This document shows, one piece after another, positions 14,601 through 27,233 of a DNA stretch of 64,000 nucleotides (position 1 is its first letter; every line of letters begins with the position of its first letter). The DNA is from Whitmania pigra (lineage: Eukaryota; Annelida; Clitellata; Hirudinida; Haemopidae). Where the stretch lies: NCBI GenBank assembly GCA_021613335.1, contig JAJTWR010000182.1, positions 1,467,501-1,531,500 of the forward strand, in the 5' to 3' direction. Under the pieces are notes generated by a model. It had not been told where the DNA came from and ran no database searches. It saw nothing but the letters and a program-made list of their open reading frames with translations. A program made the position numbers and the translations under genes.

Positions 14601-14833
14601 TAATACCATTTCTAGAGTAATAATCTAAACCGTATTTTATAGTTATTTGGCTATAGCTATAGCTGGTTACTACTTCCAGAGTTTACTCAAGCGGCGCTAA
14701 TTACACTTGTATGCAACATTAACGTAGTTTTAACTTGGTTGAATAACACGATTATTTGGACGAAGCAAGTCAATGGTTTTCCAATTTGTAGTGCAAAACC
14801 GAATTATACATCCTCATGAGACTGGATCATCCA

Positions 14834-15690
<857 letters not shown>

Positions 15691-16027
15691 TTAAAAAGGA
15701 ATTTGAGTTGATGACAAACCAAAACAGACGTTTGTCATATTTATTGCTTCTTCAACAATGGAATACAATCAAGTTAATGTTGGCAAGAAACGCAGTAAAA
15801 TATAATTCGGTGTAAGCTAAATACCATACAATCTTTTTTCTTAATAACGCAACTGTTCTTCACGATTGTCACGAGTTATTTCTGTTTAACAAGATAGAAA
15901 CTCTATAAATAAAAAGTATGATCTCTAAATATGCTACTTTGTAAATGATTATTAAATTAATGCAATAAGCGTTTTATGTTTAAAATACGACCTCGCATGC
16001 GATTCAAGTGAGGTTCTAACGAATTAG

Positions 16028-19000
16028 TCAAAGGCATCTCAAATCCAGAGGAACTTTAGAAGTTGAAAGGTCAAGGGCATGCAGGCTAAGATCCTCGGGT
16101 AGGTCGGTTGATGGGTTTGTCTGAACTCTGGACATCTTTCGACTGGGATGAGCTTCCAATGAGTTTGGCAGATTTGCGGACTTCTGGTTGGAGAGGTTTA
16201 AGCATTCCTGGTTGGCATCGATATTTCCGGTTGATTCAGTTAAAAGAGGATCGAATCCATTAATCGTTGATGGATTCTTCATCCACGACATCTGGTTTTC
16301 TCGGACGAATTCCCTAATTGACGTGGCGTACGAGGATTTGTGTGGAACGATTTGTCCACTGGAGAATTGCAATTCTTTGGCGATGGTCTCACTTCTTGGA
16401 CGGTTGGAGCTAGCAGAGACAATTCTTGTGTTAAATATGGGTTCTGATGCTGTTAAACTGGGAATGGTTTTCGGTGTCGAAGTGGTCTTTTCCCAATGAT
16501 CACTCGAGATGGCATCGGTGAATCGGCCGAAGTGTATCACGACTGCAGAAGAAAACTGCCCGGGTTGAACAGGCGAATTTTGTGGCGACGGCAGACCACA
16601 GTGTTCTCTGAAATATCAGACATTCTTTACATTAAATTGGTTGAAGATTTTTAAGAGTTCGCGTCATACGAAACACTTTAATTTGTCAATGTCAGACGCT
16701 TTAGATTCTACTCCGCTTTTGTTGGGCTTAATTTAAAAATAAGTCCATTGTTGGCATCAATTATGCGCCGTTCTAATCTAATGATGCAGCTTTTCGGAAA
16801 GAACCTAACAAATTATTCGTTATCATTGACAGTGATGGATAATATTAAAATAAAATTCTTTTTTTTTAATTTGATTTGAAATCATTCCAAAAAAGGATCA
16901 TTGATCATTGTTCTTACATTACCTTATCTTCAGTTCATAACGAGACAATGTTGAACATATTTGAGCTCGGCTTAAAAAGTTGGCTTACTTTTTAATAAGT
17001 AATTAATTAAAGTTATTACATAAAATTAAAGTTATTATTATTAAGATTAATATTGTTGTTGTTATTCTTGGATATTAACAACATTTATTTCCGATGTAAT
17101 GGTTATGGGTTTTTTTGTACTTCAGGGTTCTATTTTAGGTCCAAGTTTAATAGCTGAAAATATTAGCATATTTGCAATAATTGGTCCTTATATTAATACC
17201 AAAATAGCACTTCTATTATATTTTTTTCTTACTTAACCCAAATAACTCTATCACTCTGTGGGCCTATAGTTATAGTATACATTTATGAATATTAAACATT
17301 TTACAAATGATTTAAAGAAGTATTTTTTGTATCGTTTTTTTCGTCACCATTTTTAACTTCGACTAATTTAACTTTGTAAACAACACCATATATATACATA
17401 TAAGTAACATATTCAGTTTACAATTTACAATTTTAGTAAAATATAAAATTTGCTCATTTTCTGCTCTCTTATGATTATAATGCTTTCCCCAAGATATTTT
17501 CAATGGTGACCCGTCATAACAGCCCGGCGACAGAATAGCCCGACAAAACAGCCCCGACAAAACAGCCCCGACAAAACCGCCCCGACAAAACAGCCCCGTC
17601 GAAACAGCCCGGCGTCAAAATAGCACAGGACGGAAAAATCCCGTCAAAATGGCCCCGTCAAAATAGCCCCATGTCAAAGTATTTTTTAAAAATGTTGTGA
17701 AACTGAATCAAAATTTAATTCGAAATTAGTGGCTTGAATGCTTTGATCGTTTTGAGTATTGTTTGTTGTTATTATTGTTCTCCAGAAGTTTAATTTGTAT
17801 AGTCTTGCTTATTCAAATTTGTATCTGGCTTACAAATTTGTGTTGACATTATCCTGATCACAAGTTGCTTGTGAGGGGTCCTTTTCAAAATTGAAATACG
17901 TTTTGAACAGATTAAGAAATTTTCTGAACCAGTCAATTCTACGATCATTCATGCTGATGTCTTGTGAGAAAGACTCTTTTCCAAGAACCAATAACAATGA
18001 AATCATTGATGTTTTAGCATCGACTAGTGAAACGATGAAAAAGCTGTTATAATTTTTGACGCCGGGCTGTTTCGACGGGGCTGTTTTGTCGGGGCGGTTT
18101 TGTCGGGGCGGTTTTGTCTTGAGCTATTTTGATGCCGGGCTGTTTCGACGGGGCTGTTTTGTCGGGGCTGTTTTGTCTTGAGCTATTCTGTCGCCGGGCT
18201 GTTATGACGGGGTGCCATTTTCAATAGGCGATTGGAAATGGATGACACTTTTATGGCCACTCTGAATAATATTCATCCCATTAAAATGGCGTTATTTTAA
18301 CCCTCATCCGTTACTTTGCGATTTGTTTTGCTACTGTAATCTCATTTTTAAAATCATCCAGTTATCTTTCAGGACATTGTAAACTTATCATTTCTACATG
18401 TGGTCATGCATAAAAAATAAAAATCTGTTGAAGTAAATTATTGCCGGCATATTTTCTTAACCATAACATCTTCAAATAGTTGAATAGTTGGGTTCGAATC
18501 CGCGCTGCCATCGCGAGGGGCGCAGCCTTAACCATTGGGCCATGCGGGCGCACTCCCCCAGAATACGTCCTGTTTAAAATTAATTTCAGAGACGGAACGA
18601 GCAATGCCGGGTATAACATCTAGTAATTTGATAAAACCTTAAACAAAAAATTTAATAAAAATTTAATATTAAATTTTAAAAATTGTATTAACCATTAAAA
18701 AATAAAAAAATTAACAAAATCATTAAATTTATTAATTTATGAAAACATATTCAGAATCTTTTACTAATACCTCATACTACTTATTTGCTCTTCACAAGCA
18801 ATAACTGATCTAATAGAATTACATTGCATAAGAAATCTGATTCTTAAACACAACAAATCATAACATGGAAGTTAAAAATTCATGGAGCAATGTTTTGGCA
18901 GCAAGCAGTATAGCTCTCAAAACGCATTCGGACCAGGAAAAAGAATATGAATCAATTAAGGCCCTTGTTGATATTATGAGGGGTCCACGCAGGGAATTCA

Positions 19001-22000
19001 TTAACACAAAAGTAGCAGAACATGTTGCGAGGTATATAATACCACCTCTGGAGGATGGAAAAAACATTTCCGATGAAGATTACAAGCAAAGGTTGGAACG
19101 ACTGAAAACCTTGGTGAGAGTTATTCTTGGCATTTCCAAGGATGAAGAGTGTATTGGTTCCACCGTTACAATCGAGATGAGCGAATCATACAGGACAGTA
19201 GTTCGTTATTTTGTTCAAATTATCGATCATCTTCGACCGAAACATAAAGACCATGGGTTTGATCATGACCTGGAACCGTACCAGTTCATTACCCCTACAA
19301 AACCGAATGAAATCTATTTGGAAATATATAGATACCCTGCTCTGCTCAGTTTGATCGGGCCTTCAAAATGCCCACTAGAATTCTATACGACCAATCTTAT
19401 ACAAGCAATAAGGATAATATCCATCTTGTACAAAGTCAATCAACACTGGGGAAGTTTGTTTGGCATTCTCACGAGCCGACAAATAGTTCCAGATTCTGCC
19501 TTCCATATAAAAGACATCAACATCCAGGATATAGAAAAGATTCTTTGGACCAAGACGTTATTCCAATGTTACCCTTTTCTGTTTGAAACTGAATTGCGAC
19601 AAGAGTGGTGGAATTCTAAAGTTTTGAAACCACGTCGTTTAAGGCGACAGCTAACTGACAAAATCACTTTCACAGTTTCAAGAGGTGACACTTTGGAAAT
19701 TGTCGGAAAAATTCTTTCAACTGAAAACACAAATTCAAATTGGTTTTTTAAGTTTGCCAATGAAACAGGAACAGGGACTGGTCATACGAATGATTTTTAT
19801 ACAAAATTTTCCAAGGATATTCAAAGATATGACATGAATCTTTGGATTGGTGAATCTCAGTTGTCATCGGATGGTATCAATTACGTTAATTCTTACTGTG
19901 GGCTTTTTCCATCGCCATGCAAGAGCCTGGATACAAAGTCGAAAAATATTTTAAAAACAACCGGAATTTTAATGGCAAAAGCTCTGTTGGATGGGAGGTT
20001 AATGAATATAAATTTTAGCCCTCTTTTGTATAAATATCTGATAGGAGGAGCTGCAGACTTTAACTTGAGCGATCTCAAATATGTTATGTCATCGTTGACT
20101 AGTCATGTCGACATGCTCGTGGAAATTATGAAGGAGGCATTAAGGATTAAGAACGATATCTTTCTAACCTCCGAAGAACAACAACATGCGTTATCTGACT
20201 TACAGTATGGCGGATGTTCACTTGAAGATCTTTGTATAAATTTTACTCTTCCTGGATTCCCTGATATCGAAATGTTCAAAGGAGGAGCTAATACATACCT
20301 TTCTGCAAGCAACATTTTAGGATATCTTGAGTCGCTGATTTGGTGGTTCCTCTACAAAGGTCCACAGGAAAAATTAGAATGCCTGCGAGATGGATTCACA
20401 TCGGTGTTGCCAAAGGATAACTTAACCAGCATCTTTCCCGAGGATCTGGAAAGTATGCTGTGTGGCGAGGAAGTTGGTAAATGGACATTAGGAGATCTCA
20501 AGCAATTTGTTGCCTTTGGCAAAAATCTGAGACTAGAATGTCCTGTCAGTCATTATTTGTTTGAAGTTTTATCGTGTTTTTCCGCAAAGGAACAGAAACT
20601 ATTCCTAAAATTCGTCACCGGCTCGCCGAACTTACCCGTTGGAGGATTGATCTCTTTAAAACCGAGGTTAACAATTGACACCTTTAAAACTGCGGACAAT
20701 CCCAACAGGTATTTGCCAAAAGCAATGACTTGTACAAATACCCTGATTATTCCCGTGTATACCAGTAAAGAGGCACTGAAATGGAAACTGTTGCAAGCAC
20801 TACGTGTAGCTTCCGACTATTTTGGAATGGTTTGAAAAAAGTTTCGGCCGATTTTATTTATTTAATTGTTTAAATTTTAAGATTTATTTTATTTTAAATA
20901 AAGTATAATTTCTGTTTAAATTTGTTTTGATTTTGTGGATATCTCAAGCAGGGACCCATAATAAATGATCATCTCATGTTTTGCAGGGGGTTGCTCAGGG
21001 AATAGGCAGAATTGTGGGAACATAATTTTGAAAATCAAAATAAGATTATATTATATACACATTTAGCATGTTTGAAGTCGTTAGAATATTCCATTTTCAA
21101 TATTTCTGATTATCAAGTTATTTTTAGAATAAGGTTTGAATATTGCAAATAGAGGCTTCAAGCTATTTACACCAGTGGCGCACAACCCGCGGACCACATC
21201 AGGCCCTCGACCAATCGTCAAGTGGACCGCGAAGGCTGACAAAAAAAGTGAAAAACAGATCTTCCAGTCAATTTTCGTTAGCCCTCATCCGTTACTTGGG
21301 GTAACATGTCGCGCAAATGATGCGTCGACGCCTGTTTATCGAAGTCTCGGAGGGCCTCTCGCCCAGCCATTGATTAGAAGATGTTTGGTCAACACAAACC
21401 AACTCAGAAAACCGATCATGGATGGAATTCAAAATCTCGAGTTAAACTCGGGAGAACTTGAGACAATGAATGAAAGACTAAGATTAGCTAAAGTGAAGAA
21501 AACACAAGGACGTTGTCACCTGCGCGAGTTTGAAGTGCTGTAGACCTGCTTATCCATTTCACCTTGCCAACAGATCAAATGTGACAAATGCAACGTACAA
21601 TTTAGAGATATTATTCGTAGAAACATTGATCAATTTTATAATTACATTTAATATCAAATGAGCAATTGAATTAATTTTAATTTGATAAAAAAATATTGTT
21701 TACATTCATAAATTTAAAATAAATAGAATTGATATTGTTCAAACTAACTTTGCAAAAAAGTCTCTTAATTAATATTAAATGAAAACGAATATTGGTGCAA
21801 TTTGAACTCCAAGAATCCGGAATGTAACTTTTTAGCATGTACCGGACGAGGGTCAAATTCGTTGTCTAATTCATGGTTTGGCTCGAATTTGGCAATGTGC
21901 GTTTGCTTGCAGGATCAGCGCACCGAATAACTAAACTAGTAGAAAGCCTTTATATTCAAGTTAAACAATCGTATGCTTATTCTACTAAGTAAATTTCCAA

Positions 22001-25000
22001 AGACAATAAAAACAAGATTATAACAAAGGTTGTCGAGAGATTAAAGTCAGCAAAGTGGTCGTCCGTAAATTATGTTAACAAAATAGAGGGGTTTGAAAAA
22101 GTTTGACAATCTTCTTGACAAAGAGGTATGGAGGGAATTTAAGATTAATTGACGTCAACAGTGTTATTTTTGTGAAACAAATCTAAATTTTAGTTGATAA
22201 CGTCACTGCTAGTCTTTTTTAATTCAGCAGATCTTCAAAATCTATAACCTTTATATTGCTTCACAAGCAGAGCCGCCAAGTGACAGAAAATGCCAAAGGG
22301 TAATTTAAGAGGTTCGCCCGGTTTTCTCATTTTTGGCAGCACTTTTTACAATAACAATCTTAACTTTCTACGTTCTACCCATGAATATTATCCTTCATTT
22401 TCTAGATCTACTTGCAAGCTCTTCTCCATTCAATCTTACAGTTTAAAGTTACATATGTTAGTTCCCTCATCAATGAAAAATCAACTTCAACATCTTTATC
22501 TATCATTTAAAAAAAATCTTATAAATTGCTTGTTATAAATTACAAATTACATACTTACATTGTATGCTTGGTAACCTTTAATTGAAACATAAATTTTCTT
22601 TCATTTGATGCTGCCTGATGCATTTGTGTATGGGGATCGGTCTGATAGCTAAAGCATGCGTTTCCTTAATTATAATAAATACATTACCGGTAACAAGTAC
22701 AAAATAATAATAATATTAACATCGACAACAACAATGATTGCACCGAGAGACTTTGTTCGAGAGACGGTTCGTGACGACGTCGATTATAATTATTACCTTC
22801 AACAACTGAGATCCATAATATTTGTTCAGCCATGCATGAAATGTTTCTTCTCGACACATAATATTAATTTAGGTCAAGTGTTTGAACAGTCGAAACAAAG
22901 ACTAAACAGCATTTGCTAAAAGCTGAACAGACAGACGGACGCATAGATGGATGGATAGAGAGATGGAAGGAATAATACTTGTGCGGATGATTGTTTGAAG
23001 ACGGATAGCCTGGAGAAAATGTGGAACAAACACGTATAGATGGATGAGTATAATAGATGGTTGTGTGAATCAGTGATAAATGAAAGGATTAATAATCTGA
23101 CAAACCAGTGATTAAAGCAGTATTAGAATGTCCTGGATTTAGGAGAAAAGGCCCTTGATATGGGGCACTTGCGTGAAAAGAACCAGTAGCGACAATAGCT
23201 CATAACCACAACAATAACATTAGATTAAATTCAAGCAGTAATAATATTGATTGTAATGATTAAATAATAATATATATAATAATAGGATTATAATAATAAT
23301 AATACTAATAACAATAACAATAATAATAATATTAATTATAATAATAAAAGTATGTACAGCTTTGGAGTCTTGGACTGGCTAAGGCCCGAAATCTAGCAGA
23401 TAGACAGAATAAACAGGAATATCTTGACCATGGGAGGAGCCCATCACCCTAGAGCTGATGTTGATATACTGTATGTCAAACGACGGAACGAGGGAAGAGG
23501 TCTTCTTGAAATTGAGGCAGTCCATGATCAGACCATGGTTGGATTGGCAGATTACCTTGAAAAAGACTACTGCAACCTCATGAAAGCCGTCAAAATGAAT
23601 GACTGCAGTAAAAATAAACACTTTATCAAGAAACATGCTGATAAATTCAAACCCAGCTACCAGGATTAAACTCAAGTAAAGAGCTCAAAGAAAAAATTGA
23701 AAGAGGAAAACTAGAAAAAATAAAATCAAAACCACTGCATGGACATTTTTTCGAGCGTTCGACAAGCCTGGAATCGACATGGAGGATACAATGATGTGGT
23801 TGAGAAACTCCGGTCTAAAATGAGAGAGATAGAGAGAGCTTCATAATTTCAAGACCGAGATCTAAACACGCGATGCCAGCAAAAGAACATCCTTAAACTA
23901 CCAGTGGACAGCTCTTGCCGAATGTGTCAAAGACCGAGGAACATGTGAGTCATCTGGTTGCCGGCTGCACAACAATGGCTCCAACGGAGTACCTCAAACG
24001 CCATAAAAAAAAGTAGCAAACTACATCTACTGGACAGCTGGACAGTTTGTATGGTACTACAAGCACGAACCAGTCATAAACACTGATGCCGTCACCATCA
24101 TGTGGGATTCACCGGTCACCAATCGTGGCCAATAGACCAAACCTGGTGATCAATAACAAGAAAGAAAAAACTTGTTTGCTTATTGACGTGGCAGTCCCTG
24201 ACGACAACAACGATATAAAGACCTGGAAATTGAAGTCACAGAATGTGGAACGTCAAAACCAGAACGATACCATATTTGATGAGGCAAACCTCACTAGTAA
24301 AACGAGTTTTGATTTGATTTTAGTTAAAGTAAAATTCAGTTTTAATGCTCTAAAATAACGAAATATTTTGAATAATGATTGACAAATAAGTTAAAAATTA
24401 TTCTAGCATTGATTCGTCAAAAATGTTTTGAATGATCCGAAATGATTGATTCATTCTCAAGGGACCGTGCGATTCGAGTAATGCCAAATAATGGCGTGAG
24501 GCTGAGACCTTTTATCAAGATATTTGCCATTATTCACCGGCGTTATCAGGAGATTATTTGCCCGTTGAAACGTTTGTGATTCATTTCATTTAGCACCAGC
24601 CATCCGTGCAAAATACGAAATTACGTTGTCGTACAGTTAATAGGAGCAAAACAAGTTTTTTTTAAATCTTCGATCACTAGCCAAGAAGAAAATAATAAAA
24701 ATAGAAGTTTGGGTAGCTGTTAAATTATCGCGCCATGTTTTCTTCATAAGTACTCGTATTTATTTTCTAATCGTAATTTGTTTACTGCTTACTAAAATAT
24801 ACTTGTTCCGTTATTCACTTTTAGCCATGTTATTAAACGACATTTCAGAAATATTAATGTTCCTCCTAATTCAAACTTAACTTAAGACATAAATAAAGGT
24901 GAATAATTTAGAATAGAGAATCATAAATCTTGTTCAATTGATGACTGAAATCTATTTCATTTAAATTCTAACGAAAATCACTTTTTTAAATCAAGAATGT

Positions 25001-27233
25001 CATATTCGTGACCAGAAATCATTTGGATGACGTTTACAGCAGTTAGGAATAGGAGAAATCATCTAGTAATGGCATGCTGCGATTATAACGATCTCTCGTT
25101 AGGAAGAGGCTTGATTCAAATTTAACGTGAGAAAAAATTTTAGACGCCTTTTAAATGCACTCGTAAATCTTAGAGAACATTCTCGTTCAGAAGGCTGACT
25201 TCCCGTAGAGTTTTGTAAGAAAATTTCCTGTAGTCAGTCGGTATTTTCCCTATCAATTTCAGAAAAATCGTAATTGCTGACGCATTTTGGTTCGCAATTT
25301 TGTAGTCAGAACGGAAACCGTGAGGACAACTTATCATTTCGTGATAACTCACTAAACAAAGATAAATGTGTATGACTAAGTTGCTTTTACTGATTAGTTT
25401 CATCATTAAATTACTATTATTAAAAGAACTATTTAAATTTTAATTTGCGTCAGGCAGAAAGCGAATGTTTTGGTTCTGCTTAAACAAAACTGTTGATTGT
25501 GGCTTGGATTTCACTGCTATCCAACCGATTCTTGGATTTCATTGAACAAGATTTAACATCCGAAAATAATCTATCGAAATAAACTTGCATGAAAAGATCA
25601 AGTTCTTCCATAGAAATCATTCCAAAGTCTTACTTTTAAGTTTAGCCATCTAAAAATGTTCGAGACAAGCGCCCACTATTTGAAAGCAACTCAAGCAATT
25701 ATAGAACCAGCATGTGTTCGTATCGTGTTCTCTAAAATTTCTTTTGATCGCTCACCCAGCGAGATTCACTGATCTCTGCCAGTGACGATGGTGTTTTATT
25801 GCTACCCTATTCGTTCGGTGAACAAATTGCTTTCGAAAGCTGTCTATTTAATCATCAACCTATTATTCTCACTCACTCTACCCAAGCTAACCTCCTTAAA
25901 AGTAATAAAACATAATGTATATTAGAATTGGATCAATCAGTCTTTAACTGATATGACTTGGTAAACTCATGTTGTACGATATTTGTTACGTAAAAAAGTA
26001 TTTCACCCCTGTTTGAACAAATTTCGTTGGTCTAAGCGTAGTTTTAAATAGTTAAACACAAGTTTTCCATATATTTGCTTATATCAAATCCTATTTTTTT
26101 AAGTAACCAATGTCACTAACCTATTATCATTCTGCTCTGTTGACCTTGAGGAAGGTGGGGAAAGGTCAAGAGGATCGAGAAGACAATTTTTTGCATTTCT
26201 TGATCCCTGCTGGGATGTTCCAAAGGTATTTGGATGCGCGGCAATGCTTTCATGTCCTTCCATCATTGTACCTTTGCTTGAGTTTTGGATGTCTGTTTTT
26301 GGTTGCTTTCTTCTTTTTTCTTGTGCTGTTGTGTTTGTCTTGGGAATTTCCAGGACGGGTATTTTTGATGGCACTGAAAATTTTAATTTTTATTTTTAAA
26401 GGAGGTTTAGTTTGTCGACGATAGATTGAATGGTTAATTAAGATTGGGAGATACAAAGCAAAGGTAAACACTTGATTAGGAATGTTTAGAAATTATATTA
26501 CATTAAATTTGTTAATTATACTTATCAATTATAATTTGTCCCCAGTAATTTTCAACCCTTCTTTTTTTTATTAACACAATAAAATGCACTAATTTATAAT
26601 AAGATGCAATTTGTTTTATCAGAGAAAATAACTTTTGAAAATACCTTGTTCGTTTCCATCTGTCCTCTCAGAAGACCTCCTTTTTACATTTGGAGTCGTA
26701 GTTTTAAAATTGGAAAAGTTGCAGGGTGGAATGAAAGCTTGAGAGAGGGGAAAAAATGATGAGAATTGCGAGGTGGGGCCGCGGGAAGTTGAGGGAAAGA
26801 AGACCGGACTGGAGATTTCATTAGTGAAGGTATTTGTAGAAATAAACTTTGCCAAGGAAGTTATTGGAGATGACATAGATGTTGGTGAATTATGCGACAT
26901 GGGAAGAGAAGAGGACAGCTTTTCACTATCTGGTGGTGGTGAAAAAGATTTCTTTTCCGATGCTGGACACATTTGACTTTGAGACTTTGGTTCGACATCT
27001 GCTCCTTCGCATTTCTTTTCAGAATTTGCCTTGTACATCAACCAGAATTCCGTACACTGTGACGGCCTTCCTCGTCTGGATTTTCTTTTTCCATTAATAA
27101 TTTCTATTTCCAGGCTGTGTTCCCCTTCCGTTCTTTTGCCTCTCTTCGCTCTTGGAAGAGATTTTCGAAGTTCGCTTTTGCATGGCACTAAGGAAGGATT
27201 TAAAGTATTTTCCATAGTTTTCACAACTGTCAT
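16028..27233 (-). CDS. Predicted nuclear protein with CtBP-type PxDLS motifs, three exons, very long intron
   Basis: Three minus-strand exons join in phase: 27233-26645, 26373-26121 and 16607-16028, giving 1,422 nt and 473 residues. Each has a fitting acceptor or donor (GTATTT, TTTTCAG, GTTAGT, TTTCAG). Residues 53-57 are RRGRP, an AT-hook-like core in a Lys/Arg-rich stretch. A Ser/Pro-rich middle follows. PLDLS is at 264-268 and, at the very C-terminus, PEDLS (451-455), ALDLS (458-462) and PLDLR (467-471). PxDLS peptides are known docking sites for the corepressor CtBP, so a transcriptional cofactor or DNA-binding repressor is inferred. The start ATG at 27233 is a choice; an upstream exon is possible. 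The 9.5-kb second intron holds an opposite-strand HECT gene and several transposon remnants. I do not recognise the family. The link between exons 2 and 3 rests on phase and shared motif type only. Confidence 0.6.
17505..18216. mobile_element. hAT-derived element with inverted arrays of short repeats
   Basis: The ends are inverted (TGACCCGTCATAACAGCC and its complement at the right) and are flanked by the 9-bp direct repeat ATTTTCAAT (17496-17504, 18217-18225); eight of these bases fit a hAT target duplication. About 175 bp at the left and 160 bp at the right are made of 15-20-bp units such as CCCCGACAAAACAG, in opposite orientations. The core at 17870-18050 encodes, on plus, GSFSKLKYVLNRLRNFLNQS, like the C-terminal dimerisation segment of hAT transposases. 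It is therefore an internally deleted copy of an autonomous hAT element. Confidence 0.7.
18483..18552 (-). repeat. tRNA-like repeat, copy 1
   Basis: Read on minus from 18552 it begins GTGCGCCCGCATGGCC, continues AATGGTTAAGG (A box) and reaches GGATTCGAACCC (B box). A nearly identical 65-bp unit lies on plus at 31052-31118, after which the flanks diverge. The stems do not form a convincing cloverleaf, so a tRNA-derived dispersed repeat is more likely than a working tRNA gene. Confidence 0.5.
18865..20835 (+). CDS. Intronless HECT-type E3 ubiquitin ligase, TRIP12/UFD4-like
   Basis: A single uninterrupted 656-codon frame. From about residue 250 it matches the C-terminal part of TRIP12-type ligases. 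KLTV-like TFTVSR precedes the HECT N-lobe (from W293: FANETGTGTGHTNDFYTKF, then GLFPSPC, then ILMAKALLDGRLM). GGCSLEDLCINFTLPGFPDI and DGFTSVLPKDNL follow. The C-lobe ends FVTGSPNLPVGGLISL and KAMTCTNTLIIPVY. The catalytic thioester cysteine is C623 (codon 20731-20733), in the right context ten residues before the YTS turn. HECT enzymes accept ubiquitin from an E2 on this cysteine and pass it to lysines of substrates. The ARM and WWE domains of full TRIP12 (about 2,000 residues) are absent. The lack of introns, beside intron-rich neighbours, suggests an old retrocopy that has kept its frame. It lies inside the long intron of the opposite-strand gene at 16.0-27.2 kb. Confidence 0.88.
   Translation: MEVKNSWSNVLAASSIALKTHSDQEKEYESIKALVDIMRGPRREFINTKVAEHVARYIIPPLEDGKNISDEDYKQRLERLKTLVRVILGISKDEECIGSTVTIEMSESYRTVVRYFVQIIDHLRPKHKDHGFDHDLEPYQFITPTKPNEIYLEIYRYPALLSLIGPSKCPLEFYTTNLIQAIRIISILYKVNQHWGSLFGILTSRQIVPDSAFHIKDINIQDIEKILWTKTLFQCYPFLFETELRQEWWNSKVLKPRRLRRQLTDKITFTVSRGDTLEIVGKILSTENTNSNWFFKFANETGTGTGHTNDFYTKFSKDIQRYDMNLWIGESQLSSDGINYVNSYCGLFPSPCKSLDTKSKNILKTTGILMAKALLDGRLMNINFSPLLYKYLIGGAADFNLSDLKYVMSSLTSHVDMLVEIMKEALRIKNDIFLTSEEQQHALSDLQYGGCSLEDLCINFTLPGFPDIEMFKGGANTYLSASNILGYLESLIWWFLYKGPQEKLECLRDGFTSVLPKDNLTSIFPEDLESMLCGEEVGKWTLGDLKQFVAFGKNLRLECPVSHYLFEVLSCFSAKEQKLFLKFVTGSPNLPVGGLISLKPRLTIDTFKTADNPNRYLPKAMTCTNTLIIPVYTSKEALKWKLLQALRVASDYFGMV
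20897..20902 (+). terminator. AATAAA polyadenylation signal of the HECT gene
   Basis: A canonical hexamer lies 62 nt after the HECT stop codon, followed by T-rich sequence. Confidence 0.6.
21172..21240 (+). repeat. hAT-like transposon end (tentative)
   Basis: CAGTGGCGCACAACCCGCGG followed by ACCACATCAGG resembles the CAGTGGT.CTCAACC...GCGGACCAC start of widespread non-autonomous hAT elements. No matching opposite end was found. The 135-codon frame over it (21136-21543) has no recognisable domain and is probably chance. Confidence 0.35.
21855..22200 (+). repeat. Dispersed repeat, left inverted copy
   Basis: It shares several near-identical blocks with the reverse complement of 28253-28575. 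These include GGTTTGGCTCGAATTTGGCA, then GGTCGTCC(A/G)TAAATTAT, then GGTTTGAAAAAGTTTGACAA, then TTAAGATTAATTGACGTCAA, in the same order. Probably a MITE-type element. Confidence 0.75.
23350..24330 (+). pseudogene. 3' part of an R4/Dong-like LINE with restriction-like endonuclease, broken
   Basis: It opens with SFGVLDWLRPE, then LTMGGAHHPRADVDILYVKR and GRGLLEIEAVHD, the conserved segment after the reverse transcriptase in R4/Dong-clade elements. After frameshifts, a Cys-rich CRMCQ stretch (about 23910) and RPNLVINN with LLIDVAVPDD (24130-24205) mark the endonuclease core (RPD...D in intact relatives). Frames at 23424-23669 and 24086-24358 are the two best-preserved pieces. Stops between them show it is inactive. 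Confidence 0.75.
24360..26090. other. Intronic/intergenic, no gene recognised
   Basis: AT-rich sequence between the LINE tail and exon 2 of the PxDLS gene. Short frames only, no repeats of note. Confidence 0.4.

Larger units (their letters stand above)
7400..14833. other. Long AT-rich intergenic region
   Basis: About 7.4 kb with no gene I can support. It includes a TTTATA-rich tract (9761-9936), a run of A (9752-9770), imperfect AAT repeats (13858-13945), a tRNA-like sequence near 11574-11650 and the candidate exon at 8783-9180. All other open frames are short with no domain. Confidence 0.5.

Noticed and set aside
21136..21543. 135-codon frame downstream of the HECT gene
   Set aside because: No domain, and it overlaps a likely hAT end. 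The composition does not resemble the coding exons here.
22656..22919. 87-codon frame near the left inverted repeat
   Set aside because: No homology that I recognise and no splice context.
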